Origin: Mycolicibacterium iranicum | GTDB taxonomy: Bacteria > Actinomycetota > Actinomycetes > Mycobacteriales > Mycobacteriaceae | Direction: 5' to 3' | DNA length: 64,000 nucleotides | Assembly: GCF_014190915.1 (NCBI RefSeq) | Contig: NZ_JACHVU010000005.1 | Span: forward strand, 248,001 to 312,000 | Part shown: piece after piece, positions 26,826 to 35,925 of the stretch | Layout of the letters: each line of letters opens with the position of its first letter | Position numbering within the stretch: position 1 is the first letter of the stretch | Notes under the pieces: model-generated | Database searches by the model: none | What the model was told of the DNA's origin: nothing | What the model saw: the letters and a program-made list of their open reading frames with translations, nothing else | Translations under genes and position numbers: made by a program

Positions 26826-28052
26826 TCAGCTGAAAGTGACGGGAAGGTGCGACATGCCGCGGAGGCTGACGTTCGGCCGGTAGATCGGTTCGCCGGCGAG
26901 ATGGGCGTTCGGGAACCGCGCGGTCAGTGCCGTCAGTGCGGTGACGGCTTCGAGCCGGGCCAAGGGTGCGCCGAGGCAGAAGTGCGCGCCATGGCCGAAG
27001 GCGAGATGGCGGAACGCAGCCCGGTCGGGGTCGAATTCGTCGGGGCGGACGTATTCGGCGGGGTCGCGGTGCGCAGCGCCCAGCAGCAGGACCGCGGAAT
27101 CACCGGCGGGCACCACGGTGTCGCCGATGATCATGTCGCGTTCAGCGATGCGGTCCGACAGCTGTACCGGGGGATCCCAACGCAGGGTCTCCTCCACCAC
27201 GGACGGCAACCGGCCGGGGTTCTCGGCGGCAGCGTGCCACTGACCACCATGGGTCAGCATGGCCAGTGCAGCGTTGGCGATCAGGTTGACCGTGGTTTCG
27301 TGCCCGGCGACGAACAACAGCTCGCAGGTGGCCACGATCTCGTCTTCAGTGAGCTGCTCACCGGCCTCTTCGGCGGCGACCAGGGCCGACATCAGGTCGT
27401 CCCGCGGTGCGGTGCGCCGCTCGCGAATCAGCTCGCGCAGATACTCATACATCCACGTGGCAGCGTCGAGACGTTCCTGGCGGCCCGCATCAAGGTCACC
27501 GACCACCGGGAGAAAGTCATCCAGGCCCTGGGCGATGAGCTTGGAGGCTTGTCCGAACCGCGGTTCGTCCTCGACGGGCACGCCCAGCAGTCGGCAGATC
27601 ACGATGACCGGCAGCGGGTAGGCGAGGTCCTCGACGACATCACCACTGTCGGCGACGCGGTCGAGGAGGCCGTCGACGATCGCGGTGATCTCGGGCTGCA
27701 ACTGTCGAATCCGGCGCGGGGAGAACGCTTTCTGAGCCAGTTTGCGCAGCCGGGTGTGATCGGGAGGATCAAGGATGAGGAAGCTGTGGGTGTCGAAGCC
27801 CGCGGGGTCCGCACCACCGGCGATGGCGTTGCGCACCACAGTCGACTTGCGGCGGTCAACAGCTCCGTCGGGGTGGCGCAGAATCTGGTCGCAGTCGGCG
27901 TAGCTGCCGAAGACGACCATATTCTGTTCGGGGAGCGCGAACGGTGCGGCGTGCGCGGCCGCGCGGAAGGCCGGGTACGGGTCGGATCGGATGGCGGGGT
28001 CGAAGATCGCTTCGAAGCGCTCCTGGGGGCCGGCCGGGATTATGGCGGACAT
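26826..28052 (-). CDS. Cytochrome P450
   Basis: 408-aa soluble bacterial P450. The I-helix is LLFVAGHETTVNLIANA, the ExxR is EETLRWDPP, and the haem loop FGHGAHFCLGAPLAR supplies the cysteine ligand. The HSFLILDPPDHTRLRKLAQKAFSPRR block is standard. Substrate recognition regions do not allow me to name the family. No ferredoxin or reductase gene lies beside it. Six bp after the membrane hydroxylase gene. Confidence 0.95.
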   Translation of the reverse strand: MSAIIPAGPQERFEAIFDPAIRSDPYPAFRAAAHAAPFALPEQNMVVFGSYADCDQILRHPDGAVDRRKSTVVRNAIAGGADPAGFDTHSFLILDPPDHTRLRKLAQKAFSPRRIRQLQPEITAIVDGLLDRVADSGDVVEDLAYPLPVIVICRLLGVPVEDEPRFGQASKLIAQGLDDFLPVVGDLDAGRQERLDAATWMYEYLRELIRERRTAPRDDLMSALVAAEEAGEQLTEDEIVATCELLFVAGHETTVNLIANAALAMLTHGGQWHAAAENPGRLPSVVEETLRWDPPVQLSDRIAERDMIIGDTVVPAGDSAVLLLGAAHRDPAEYVRPDEFDPDRAAFRHLAFGHGAHFCLGAPLARLEAVTALTALTARFPNAHLAGEPIYRPNVSLRGMSHLPVTFS

Positions 28053-28058
28053 CGTGGG

Positions 28059-29009
28059 TCAGCTCCCTTGCTGAATTGTCGCAGTCGCACCGGTGGGAAC
28101 CTCGGCGCGTGACGGGGCGGGTGGTTGATCGCCGAGTGTGATTGCTGTTGAGGGCTTTTCACTCCACCCCGGCGGCTTGAGCAGATAATTGAGGCGACCG
28201 TGCCACGTCTTGGCGTTCCAGACGTCGCGGGCGGCGCGGGCGAGTTCCCAGTAGTTGACCTTGACCGGGTTGTAGGTGGTGATCTGCTTGGTCAGGCCAT
28301 AGAAGACCTGCTCGGTTTCCTCGGCGTAGGTGCCGAACATGCGGTCCCAGATGATGAAGATGCCGCCGTAGTTCTTGTCCAGGTAGGGGTTGTTGACGCC
28401 GTGGTGTACCCGATGGTGTGACGGGGTGTTGAACACGAACTCGATCCAGCGGGGAAGCAGCCCGACACGCTCAGTGTGGATGGGGAACTGGTAGGTGAGG
28501 ATGACCGCTTGCAGCACGAACAGCAACCACAGCGGCAGGCCGGCCACCAACAGCGGGACGTAGAACAGGAACGACGACAGGATGTCGGTGGGCATCAACC
28601 AGCCCAGCCGCAACGCAGTGGTCTGATTGAAGTGCCGGCTGGAGTGATGCACGCTGTGGCCGATCCAGAACATCCGGATCCGGTGGTGAGCTCGGTGTTC
28701 CCAGTAGTAGACGAAATCGACCAGGATCAGCGCGGGCAGCCACCACGCCGCTGACCACTGCACCGGGGCCAGCGCTGCGGCGAGCAGCAGCACCGGCAGC
28801 TGGACGACCTTGGAAATGACGTCGGTGAACGCGCCGATGCCCGACATCGACAGGCTCGTCACCGCGTCCTTGGCGCTTACTCCGGCCATCGGCCGCCGCG
28901 GTGGCTGCTCCCGGCGCTTCTCGACGTAGTAGGCGAGAAACTCCACGGCGATCAGCACGGCGAACGCCGGAAGCGTCCACAGCGAGATGTTGTCGAGCAG
29001 ATCTGACAC
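28059..29009 (-). CDS. Sterol desaturase / fatty acid hydroxylase family membrane protein
   Basis: 316-aa non-haem diiron membrane oxygenase. The three histidine clusters are HRAHH, HSVHHSSRHFN and HRVHHGVNNPYLDKNYGG; four to five membrane helices surround them. The C-terminal ~45 residues are polar and Pro-rich. Starts at GTG 29009. First gene of the operon with the P450 and MFS genes; the pairing of two oxygenases and an exporter suggests oxidation of one lipophilic compound. The TetR-type regulator is divergent across the inverted-repeat operator. Confidence 0.92.
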   Translation of the reverse strand: MSDLLDNISLWTLPAFAVLIAVEFLAYYVEKRREQPPRRPMAGVSAKDAVTSLSMSGIGAFTDVISKVVQLPVLLLAAALAPVQWSAAWWLPALILVDFVYYWEHRAHHRIRMFWIGHSVHHSSRHFNQTTALRLGWLMPTDILSSFLFYVPLLVAGLPLWLLFVLQAVILTYQFPIHTERVGLLPRWIEFVFNTPSHHRVHHGVNNPYLDKNYGGIFIIWDRMFGTYAEETEQVFYGLTKQITTYNPVKVNYWELARAARDVWNAKTWHGRLNYLLKPPGWSEKPSTAITLGDQPPAPSRAEVPTGATATIQQGS

Positions 29010-29070
29010 GAGGTTCTTCTTTCTGACTGGCGCGGCGCTGAACGCTGCTGCGTGACACCGCCATCATGTC

Positions 29071-29099
29071 TAGGTCATTCGACTAGGTCAAGTGACCTA
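29071..29099. promoter_or_regulatory. TetR-type operator in the divergent promoter region
   Basis: Perfect inverted repeat TAGGTCA-AG-TGACCTA at 29084-29099, plus an extra direct half-site TAGGTCA at 29071-29077, 13 bp away. It lies 62 bp from the hydroxylase start and 78 bp from the TetR start, placed to control both directions. Confidence 0.8.
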
Positions 29100-29176
29100 A
29101 TTTGTGATGTGTGTCGCGTAGGATGATCGGGCGAAGGCATGACCAGCAGTTTTGATGGTCTGGCAGACTGGCCACC

Positions 29177-29782
29177 ATGACGGGCTCTGCACCACGAAGC
29201 ACCGAGCGACGTGATACGAGCAAGCGTGATGCCTTCGTTGCGGCGGCGGTCCGGGTGATGGCCCGAGACGGCGTCGCGGCATTGACGACCCGACGGATCG
29301 CCGACGAAGCCAACCTGCCGCAGGGGATATTCCATTACTGGTTCGCCAGCAAGGCCGAACTCCTCGAAGCCGTGCTGTACGCGGTCATGGCCGATGCCGC
29401 CACCGCCACCGCGCCGGCGGAGTCCAGCGACGACCCAGCCGCCAACTGGAAAGCGGCTTTTCAGAAGATCCGTCAGGATGAGGCCGGCCGTCAACTCGGC
29501 GCCTACGAACTCACCGCCATGGCCCTGCGTAACCCCGAGTTGAGGGAGATGGCGCAGAAGCTCTACCAGAACTACCACGACATGGCCCGCTCCGACGTTG
29601 CGCCTCTTGTCGACGAACTCAACGCCGGCGGAGCGCAACTCGACGTCGACGTCACCGCGAGTCTCATCGCCGCGCTCTTCGACGGCTTGACCTTCTCGTG
29701 GTTGGCCAACCCCGACGGACCGCCCCCCGAGGAGGTCATCGACCTCGCTTTTCGCCTCCTGCGCAACAGCTCTCGCGGCTAG
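29177..29782 (+). CDS. TetR-family regulator
   Basis: 201 aa. N-terminal HTH at ~17-63: RDAFVAAAVRVMARDGVAALTTRRIADEANLPQGIFHYWFASKAELLEAVL, with the usual tyrosine replaced by HYWF. The C-terminal ligand domain resembles the BetI/RutR-like class (GAYELTAMALRNPELREMAQ). Divergent from the hydroxylase-P450-MFS operon and adjacent to the inverted repeat, so the likely repressor of that operon and of itself. Confidence 0.9.
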   Translation: MTGSAPRSTERRDTSKRDAFVAAAVRVMARDGVAALTTRRIADEANLPQGIFHYWFASKAELLEAVLYAVMADAATATAPAESSDDPAANWKAAFQKIRQDEAGRQLGAYELTAMALRNPELREMAQKLYQNYHDMARSDVAPLVDELNAGGAQLDVDVTASLIAALFDGLTFSWLANPDGPPPEEVIDLAFRLLRNSSRG

Positions 29783-29937
29783 CGCAGCAGCGACACCACA
29801 GGAGACAGAAGGTGGCAAGGGAGACGAAGGGTGACAACGTGGACGCAATGAGCGATCTGAGGCGCACACGTCCAGGTTGAATCACCCACGATGAGTCGCC
29901 GCAACTGTTGCGGGTGTCGGTCGGTGACCGGGCGGCG

Positions 29938-29956
29938 GACGCACCAAGAGTGCGTC
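29938..29956. terminator. Hairpin in the convergent TetR / hydrolase gap
   Basis: GACGCAC-CAAGA-GTGCGTC, a perfect 7-bp stem, in the 205-bp gap between the converging tetR-type and metallo-hydrolase genes. No T-tract follows on either strand. Nothing else recognisable in 29783-29987. Confidence 0.35.
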
Positions 29957-29987
29957 GGTGGCGTTTGGCGCGCCGCCGCCCAGACCG

Positions 29988-30899
29988 TCAGTAGTCCCAG
30001 ACTGCCGGGATGAACCGGAACGCTCCACCGAGTGCGGCCACATGGCACACCGACGGAAACGGCAGGTGGGTGGCCACGAGTTGTTCGCCGCTCGCCGACA
30101 GGTCGGTCAGTAGCTGGATTCGGACTCGGGTGGCCTCTTCGGGGTCGTGCTCGAAACCGTTCTGCCAGTCGGGATTGTCGAACCCGGGTTGAAAGACCGC
30201 GTCGCCGGCGAAAGTCATTGCTTGACCGCGGGATTCGATGCGCACGATGCTATGTCCGGGGGTGTGTCCGCCGGTGCGGCGTAGCAGCACCCCGGGCGCG
30301 ACCTCGTATTCGTTCTCGAACGTGCGTAACTGGCCCCGGTAGAGGTCCAGGAACTGGGCGGCGGTTCGTCGCAGCACCGGCGGGATCGACGCCGGCATGA
30401 CGGTGCACGAGAAGTCCGGTGACTCCCAGAACTCCGCCTCGGCGGTGGCGACATGCACCCGCAGGTCGGGGCGCAACTTGTTGCGCAGTCCGTCGACGAG
30501 CAGCCCGCCGATATGGTCCATATGCAGGTGGGTGAGCACGACATCGGTCACCGACGACGGCTCGACTCCGGCCGCGGACAGTCGCACGCCCAGTTGACCG
30601 GCCCGCGGAAAGTCGGGAAACTCGGTGCCCAGGCCGGAATCGATCAGGATGGTCCTGCCAGCGCTGCGCACCACTGCGACGTTCAGCGGCCAGTCCAGAA
30701 TTTCCGGGGGCAAGAACATGTCCCTGAGCCAGGCCGAGTATGCGGCCGGTTCGGCGTTGGTGGCCATCGTCGAGGCCGTGATGGGTAGTACGCCATCGCT
30801 GATCACCAGCACCTCGATGTCGCCGACCTTGAGGGCGTACCGCGACGGCACCAACTCGTCGAGACCGTGACCACCGCGAATCAGGTTGTCCACGCTCAT
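29988..30899 (-). CDS. Metallo-beta-lactamase-fold hydrolase
   Basis: 303-aa protein with the binuclear zinc site motifs HLHMDHIGG (~125), H in GGHTPGHSIVRI, D in FAGDAVFQPGFD and the final H in VATHLPFPSV. The overall arrangement (ILIDSGLGTEF, then HxHxDH) is that of the AHL-lactonase/alkylsulfatase-like group, but the substrate cannot be told from sequence. Start is ATG 30899; a longer in-frame start would invade the divergent LuxR promoter. The nearest neighbour is the large LuxR regulator, 95 bp away and divergent. Confidence 0.88.
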   Translation of the reverse strand: MSVDNLIRGGHGLDELVPSRYALKVGDIEVLVISDGVLPITASTMATNAEPAAYSAWLRDMFLPPEILDWPLNVAVVRSAGRTILIDSGLGTEFPDFPRAGQLGVRLSAAGVEPSSVTDVVLTHLHMDHIGGLLVDGLRNKLRPDLRVHVATAEAEFWESPDFSCTVMPASIPPVLRRTAAQFLDLYRGQLRTFENEYEVAPGVLLRRTGGHTPGHSIVRIESRGQAMTFAGDAVFQPGFDNPDWQNGFEHDPEEATRVRIQLLTDLSASGEQLVATHLPFPSVCHVAALGGAFRFIPAVWDY

Positions 30900-30994
30900 G
30901 AATACTCCAATCCTCACGAAGGTGCGGGTTGCACGCTTCCGGACGGTCGAACGCGCACCCGTGCCGGGACTCATCCCCGCTACGATCGACGGCT

Positions 30995-33754
30995 ATGTCA
31001 GGCACGCTGCGCGGACGCGACAGCGACTGCGCGGTGCTCGATGAGCTGACAGCGCAGGCCCGGGCGGGGCGTAGCCAGGTCCTGGTCCTGCGAGGTGAGG
31101 CCGGTGTCGGTAAAACCGCACTCCTGGACCATCTGTCGGAGAACACGTCTGGCTTCGCGTTGACGCGGATATCCGGCGTCCAGTCCGATATGGAACTCGC
31201 GTTTGCCGGACTGCAGCAGCTGTGCGCGCCGTTACTCGGCCATCGCGAGACGTTGCCGGCGCCGCAGCGCGCCGCACTGGATGTCGCGTTCGGTTACGGC
31301 GCCGGTCCCGTACCTGATCGCTTCCTGGTGGGCCTGGCCGTACTGAGCCTGCTGGCCGCCGCATCGGCCGAGAACCCTGTGTTGTGCATCATCGATGACG
31401 CGCAGTGGCTGGACCAGGTGTCGTTGCAGACACTGGCGTTCGTCGCACGGCGGCTGCTGGCCGAGCGGGTGGCTATGGTGTTCGCCCTCCGCGAGGGTCA
31501 CCCCGACGTGCTTGCCGGACTGCCCGAACATACCGTGACGGGGCTGAGCGATGCCGCGGCGCGCGAGTTGCTCGAGTCGGTCATGATCGGAGGTATCGAT
31601 CCACTGGTGCGTGACCGTATCGTCGCCGAGACCCGCGGTGTCCCACTGGCACTCATCGATGTGCCGCGCAGCGTCTCGGCCGCCGAGTTGACAGGCGGCT
31701 TCTGGATCTCGGGGCGGCGTTCCTCCACCGCTGCAATCGAGGACGGATTCATCGCGCGCATCCAGGCGTTACCCGGGCCCACCCGGCAGTTGCTGCTGGT
31801 GGCCGCGGCCGAACCGATCGGCGATGCGGCGCTGTTTCTCCGTGCCGCAGCGCAATTGGCTGTGCCTGTCGAGGCACTCGGTCCCGCCGAGGACGCCGGC
31901 CTGATCGAGTTCGGGGCGCGGATGCGCTTCAACCACCCACTGATGCGCTCGGCCGCCTACCGCGCCGCGGATCTGAGCGAGCGCCGCGCCGCGCATCGGG
32001 CGCTGGCCGAGGCAACCGACCCACAGGCCGATCCTGACCGCCGAGCCTGGCATGCCGCCAATGCGGCGGTGGGTCCTGACGATGCGGTGGCAGCCGACTT
32101 GGAGGCCTCGGCCGACCGCGCTCAACGGCGGGGTGGAATTGCGGCGGCCGCATCCTTTCTGGAACGCGCGGCCGTGCTCACCCTGGATCCGAAGCTGCGC
32201 GGATCGCGTGCCATCGCGGCGGCCCAGGCCAAACGTGAGGCCGCGGCGCCGGATTCGGCGTACGCGCTGCTCTCGATCACGGATTCCGCACCACTGGATG
32301 CCTTGCAGAAGGCGCAGGTGGTGCGGATGCGGGCCCAGATGGATTTCGTGCGCAGCCGGGCCGGGGTGACCGGCGCGCCGACGGTGGGTCAGGCCGCTGC
32401 CCAACTGCTCGATGCGGCGCGCGGATTGGACGGCCTTGATGATGAACTGGCAAGGGAGACATACCTGGAGGCCCTTGCGGCCGCTATGTACGCGGGGCGT
32501 CTCGGCGCACCCACCCTGCTGGCGGAGGTGGCCGCTGCGGGTGCTGAGGCCGTTCGCCGCGTCGGTCATCCGGCGCGGCCCATCGATCTGTTGCTCGGCG
32601 GCATGTCTGCGCGGATAATCGATGGCCCCGCCGCCGGTGCTGCGGATCTTCTTGCTGCACTCAACCTCTGGAATGCTCATGCGGAGCACGATCCAGTCCA
32701 GTGGTTGTACTGGCCGTTCCCGGTGATCCAGGAGTCCGCCGCCCACGAGATGTGGGATGACGCCGTGCTCGAACGCATCGCCGCCGATACCGTACGGCGT
32801 GCCCGCGACGCCGGAGCCCTGGCTGCGCTTCCGCCGGCCCTCGGCTACCGGGCTGGGGTCCATTTCTATCGAGGTGAATTCGGTTCGGCGGAAAGGCTCC
32901 TCCGGGAGTCCGCGGCGATCACCGCGGCCATGGGGCAGGAGCCGGTGCGCTACCACACCTTAAATCTGGCCGCCTGGGGCGGTGCGGCCGCCGAGGCCGT
33001 CGAGCTCATCGAGGCAGCCGCGGCAAACGGTGCGGCTCGCGGAGAAGGCCGACTCATCGGATTGGCCGCGTTCTGCAGCGCAGTGCTGCACAACGGCCTC
33101 GGCCGCTACGAGGAGGCGCTCACCGCCGCCCGGCGTGGCTGCGAGTACGAGGATCTCGGGTTGTTCAGCTGGTGCCTCTATGAACTCATCGAAGCGGCCG
33201 TGCACCTCGGCGATCGAAAGACCGCCGCTGCTGCGCTACCGCGATTCACCGAACGCGCCGCCTCCACCGGCACCCAGTGGGGCTTGGGCGCGGTGGCGGC
33301 GGCGCAGGCACTGGTTGCCGACGACGCCGCCGAGGCGAAGTTCATCGAGGCGATCGAGCGGCTGGAGCAGGCCGATATCACCTTGCATCTGTCGCGGGCG
33401 CGGCTGTCCTACGGTGAATGGCTCCGCCGGGCCAATCGTCGCAACGATGCCCGGCACCAACTGGGCATCGCCCACAGCATGTTCACGACCATGGGGGCGC
33501 AGGCGTTCGCGGAACGGGCCCGCCGCGAACTGGTGGCCACCGGTGAAAAAGTGCGCAAGCAGCCGGTCGGCGCGGGTGACGAGCTAACGGCCCAAGAAGC
33601 GCAGATCGCCGGGCTGGCCGCCGGCGGGCTGACCAACTCCGAGATCGGTGCTCAGCTGTTCCTCAGCACGCACACGGTGGAGTGGCATCTGCGCAAGGTC
33701 TTCGTCAAGCTCGGAATCAAATCGCGCCGTCAGTTGCGCGACCTCCCGTGGTGA
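30995..33754 (+). CDS. LAL-type LuxR regulator with ATPase domain
   Basis: 919-aa regulator. Walker A is GEAGVGKTALLDHL at ~33-46, Walker B CIIDDAQWLDQV at ~131; long TPR-like helical middle; C-terminal LuxR HTH LTAQEAQIAGLAAGGLTNSEIGAQLFLSTHTVEWHLRKVFVKLGIKSRRQL. Start ATG 30995 (MSGTLRGRD...), where the ATPase domain begins. Divergent from the metallo-hydrolase; its stop codon is the first base pair of a 16-bp tandem repeat leading to the NmrA-like/ECF operon. It could activate either neighbour. Confidence 0.92.
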   Translation: MSGTLRGRDSDCAVLDELTAQARAGRSQVLVLRGEAGVGKTALLDHLSENTSGFALTRISGVQSDMELAFAGLQQLCAPLLGHRETLPAPQRAALDVAFGYGAGPVPDRFLVGLAVLSLLAAASAENPVLCIIDDAQWLDQVSLQTLAFVARRLLAERVAMVFALREGHPDVLAGLPEHTVTGLSDAAARELLESVMIGGIDPLVRDRIVAETRGVPLALIDVPRSVSAAELTGGFWISGRRSSTAAIEDGFIARIQALPGPTRQLLLVAAAEPIGDAALFLRAAAQLAVPVEALGPAEDAGLIEFGARMRFNHPLMRSAAYRAADLSERRAAHRALAEATDPQADPDRRAWHAANAAVGPDDAVAADLEASADRAQRRGGIAAAASFLERAAVLTLDPKLRGSRAIAAAQAKREAAAPDSAYALLSITDSAPLDALQKAQVVRMRAQMDFVRSRAGVTGAPTVGQAAAQLLDAARGLDGLDDELARETYLEALAAAMYAGRLGAPTLLAEVAAAGAEAVRRVGHPARPIDLLLGGMSARIIDGPAAGAADLLAALNLWNAHAEHDPVQWLYWPFPVIQESAAHEMWDDAVLERIAADTVRRARDAGALAALPPALGYRAGVHFYRGEFGSAERLLRESAAITAAMGQEPVRYHTLNLAAWGGAAAEAVELIEAAAANGAARGEGRLIGLAAFCSAVLHNGLGRYEEALTAARRGCEYEDLGLFSWCLYELIEAAVHLGDRKTAAAALPRFTERAASTGTQWGLGAVAAAQALVADDAAEAKFIEAIERLEQADITLHLSRARLSYGEWLRRANRRNDARHQLGIAHSMFTTMGAQAFAERARRELVATGEKVRKQPVGAGDELTAQEAQIAGLAAGGLTNSEIGAQLFLSTHTVEWHLRKVFVKLGIKSRRQLRDLPW

Positions 33755-33801
33755 CCACGTAGTTCTCAGACCACGTAGTTCTCAGACCACGTACTTCCAA
33801 G
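33754..33801 (+). repeat. Three 16-bp tandem repeats upstream of the NmrA/ECF operon
   Basis: Units at 33754-33769 and 33770-33785 are identical (ACCACGTAGTTCTCAG); the third, 33786-33801, reads ACCACGTACTTCCAAG. They start at the LuxR stop codon and end 64 bp before the next gene's start. The spacing of about 1.5 helical turns and their upstream position suggest an array of regulator sites; no clear -35/-10 was recognised. Confidence 0.8.
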
Positions 33802-33865
33802 GGTCCGCATCGGCACCGCACGGGCCAGGCTGGTTCTCGAACAACCCTTGGACCTGGAGATTCTC

Positions 33866-34621
33866 ATGAAAATCGTCGTCATCGGTGGCACCGGACTCAT
33901 CGGCTCGAAGGTGGTGTCCAAGCTCGACCAGCACGGCCACGAAGTGGTACCCGCATCCCCGGCATCGGGAGTCGACATCCTCACCGGCAAGGGGCTGGCC
34001 GAGGTGTTGACCGGCACGGACGTCCTTGTCGACGTCGCCAACTCACCGTCCTTCGAGGACGAAGCGGCGCTGGAGTTCTTCACCCGGGCCGCCAAGAACC
34101 TGCTGAGCGCGGGCAAGGCCGCCGGGGTGTCGCACTACGTCGCCCTGTCGGTGGTGGGCACCGACCGGCTGCAGGACAGCGGCTACTTCCGCGCGAAGTC
34201 GACCCAGGAGCAGTTGATCCGAGAGGGCGACATCCCGTTCACGATCGTTCGTGCCACCCAATTCTTCGAGTTCGTTGGCCGCATCGCGGACTCGGCCACC
34301 GAGGGTGAGACGGTACGCATCACCTCGGCGCCGAGCCAGCCGATGGCCGCCGACGATGTGGCGACCGCGGTGGCACGCACCGCCGTGAGTGAGCCCGCGA
34401 GCACCATCGTCGAGGTGGGCGGCCCGGAACGGATCGGCCTCGACGAACTGGTGACCCTTCAGCTGCGGGCGACCGGCGACGACCGCGAGGTGGTCACCGA
34501 CCGCACGGCGCCGTACTTCGGCGTGGTGCTCGACGACCAGACGCTGGTGGCCGGCGACGCGGCGACGGTCTTCGGCACCCGGTTCGCCGACTGGCTGGCC
34601 GACTCCGTTGTCGCGCACTGA
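33866..34621 (+). CDS. NAD(P)-binding NmrA/SDR-like protein
   Basis: 251-aa atypical short-chain dehydrogenase-fold protein. N-terminal nucleotide site MKIVVIGGTGLIGSKVV (residues 1-17), then DVLVDVANSPSF and ALSVVGTDRLQDSGYFRAKSTQEQLIREG, which contains the YFRAK (Y-x-x-x-K) pair, typical of NmrA-like NAD(P)H sensors and oxidoreductases. Start ATG 33866; six in-frame codons upstream look untranslated. The ECF sigma gene follows 16 bp after. Function unknown; redox sensing or a tailoring reduction are both possible. Confidence 0.88.
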   Translation: MKIVVIGGTGLIGSKVVSKLDQHGHEVVPASPASGVDILTGKGLAEVLTGTDVLVDVANSPSFEDEAALEFFTRAAKNLLSAGKAAGVSHYVALSVVGTDRLQDSGYFRAKSTQEQLIREGDIPFTIVRATQFFEFVGRIADSATEGETVRITSAPSQPMAADDVATAVARTAVSEPASTIVEVGGPERIGLDELVTLQLRATGDDREVVTDRTAPYFGVVLDDQTLVAGDAATVFGTRFADWLADSVVAH

Positions 34622-34637
34622 TCCGGAAAGTACCGAC

Positions 34638-35192
34638 ATGACGCTGACGGCGGTACCCGACGCCCACCTCGCCGCGCGATTCGCGGCCCAGACCCAACCA
34701 CTGATGGACATGCTGCACCGCGGTGCCCGCCGACTGACCCGATCTGAGGCCGATGCCGAAGATCTGTTGCAGGACACGCTGTTACACGCGTACACGGGCT
34801 ATCCGCATTTCCAGGACGGCACGCATCTCAAGGCCTGGCTGTTCAAGATCATGTACAACCGGTGGGTCAGTAACCACCGTCGCATGCAGTGTCGGCCGGC
34901 CGAGGCCGCTATCGACGAGATCACGGACCGGGTGCTGGCGCGGTCGGCGGTGCACATGTCGGCCGAAGCCGAGGTGCTGAGCACGCTGACCGACCCTCAG
35001 CTCACCGATGCGCTGGCCAAGCTGCCGGAGGGGTTCACCGACGTGCTCTTCCACGCCTTCGTCGAGGGACACACCTACGCCGAAACCGCCGCCATCATGG
35101 ATATCCCGGTGGGCACCGTCATGTCGCGAGTGTCTCGCGCGCGGCGACGTCTGCGTGACGTCCTGGCGCCCGCCGCGCAGCGGGTGGCGTGA
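34638..35192 (+). CDS. ECF sigma factor, SigH/SigR-like
   Basis: 184 aa with sigma region 2 (EADAEDLLQDTLLHAYTGYPHFQDGTHLKAWLFKIMYNRWVSNHRR) and region 4 (AKLPEGFTDVLFHAFVEGHTYAETAAIMDIPVGTVMSRVSRARRRLRD). The region-2 wording is closest to the SigH/SigR thiol-stress group as I remember it. No zinc-containing anti-sigma gene (HxxxCxxC) follows, which is unusual for that group. Embedded in an operon: 16 bp after the NmrA-like gene and overlapping the SDR start (TGATG). Confidence 0.92.
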   Translation: MTLTAVPDAHLAARFAAQTQPLMDMLHRGARRLTRSEADAEDLLQDTLLHAYTGYPHFQDGTHLKAWLFKIMYNRWVSNHRRMQCRPAEAAIDEITDRVLARSAVHMSAEAEVLSTLTDPQLTDALAKLPEGFTDVLFHAFVEGHTYAETAAIMDIPVGTVMSRVSRARRRLRDVLAPAAQRVA

Positions 35193-35908
35193 TGGAACTG
35201 GCAGGGCAGACCGCGCTGGTCACCGGTGGCACTGCAGGTATCGGGCTGGCCTCGGCCAGGTTGCTCGTCGACGCCGGCGCGTCGGTGGACATCACCGGTC
35301 GCGATCCGGACCGCGGTGCGGCGGTGGCGGATCTTCTGGGTGTTCGGTTCGTGCAGGCCGACCTCGGCCGGCGCGATGCTGTGGAAGGGCTTGTGCGGCA
35401 GGCGGGGGACGTGGACATCCTCATCAACAAGGCGGCGAGCTTCCCGGCCGCGTTGACCGTCGATCAAGACGTCCTCTCTTTCGAGCAGACCTTCGGTGTC
35501 AACGTCCGCGGGTTGTACTTCCTCACCGCCGGTGTGGTCCGAGGGATGCTGGCGCGGGGACGCGGCAGCATCGTCAACGTGACCACCATGGTCGCCACCA
35601 AGGGCGTTGCCGGTGCCTCGGCGTACAGCGCGTCCAAGGCGGCCGTGGAATCACTGACCCGCACCTGGGCCGTGGAATTCGGTGCGGCCGGTATCCGGGT
35701 GAACAGCGTGGCTCCGGGTCCGACCAAGACCGACGGCGTGCTGGAGGCATGGGGTGAATCCAACGAGCGGCTGGGGCGTTCCATGCCGTTGGGTCGGACG
35801 GCCGATCCGACCGAGATCGCCCATGCGGTGTTGTTCCTGGCTTCGCCGCGTTCCAGTTTCATCACCGGTTCGACGCTGCATGCCGATGGCGGCGGCAGCG
35901 CGCTCTAA
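35192..35908 (+). CDS. Short-chain dehydrogenase/reductase (classical SDR)
   Basis: 238 aa. Cofactor motif TGGTAGIGLA (~10-19), catalytic serine-tyrosine-lysine in VTTMVATKGVAGASAYSASKAAVE, and a C-terminal SSFITGSTLHADGG. The structural NNAG motif is altered to INKAAS (usually N-N-A-G/S), which may alter the central sheet contact. Start ATG 35192 overlaps the sigma stop by one base; a GTG three bases upstream is also in frame. Preference for NADPH or NADH not clear. Confidence 0.9.
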   Translation: MELAGQTALVTGGTAGIGLASARLLVDAGASVDITGRDPDRGAAVADLLGVRFVQADLGRRDAVEGLVRQAGDVDILINKAASFPAALTVDQDVLSFEQTFGVNVRGLYFLTAGVVRGMLARGRGSIVNVTTMVATKGVAGASAYSASKAAVESLTRTWAVEFGAAGIRVNSVAPGPTKTDGVLEAWGESNERLGRSMPLGRTADPTEIAHAVLFLASPRSSFITGSTLHADGGGSAL

Positions 35909-35925
35909 GTGCACGAGGAGTGGAC

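Noticed and set aside
25063..29782. Genomic island inserted at the initiator tRNA
   Set aside because: No integrase, no direct repeat of the tRNA 3' end and no clear composition change was found; the tRNA has its own terminator directly after it.
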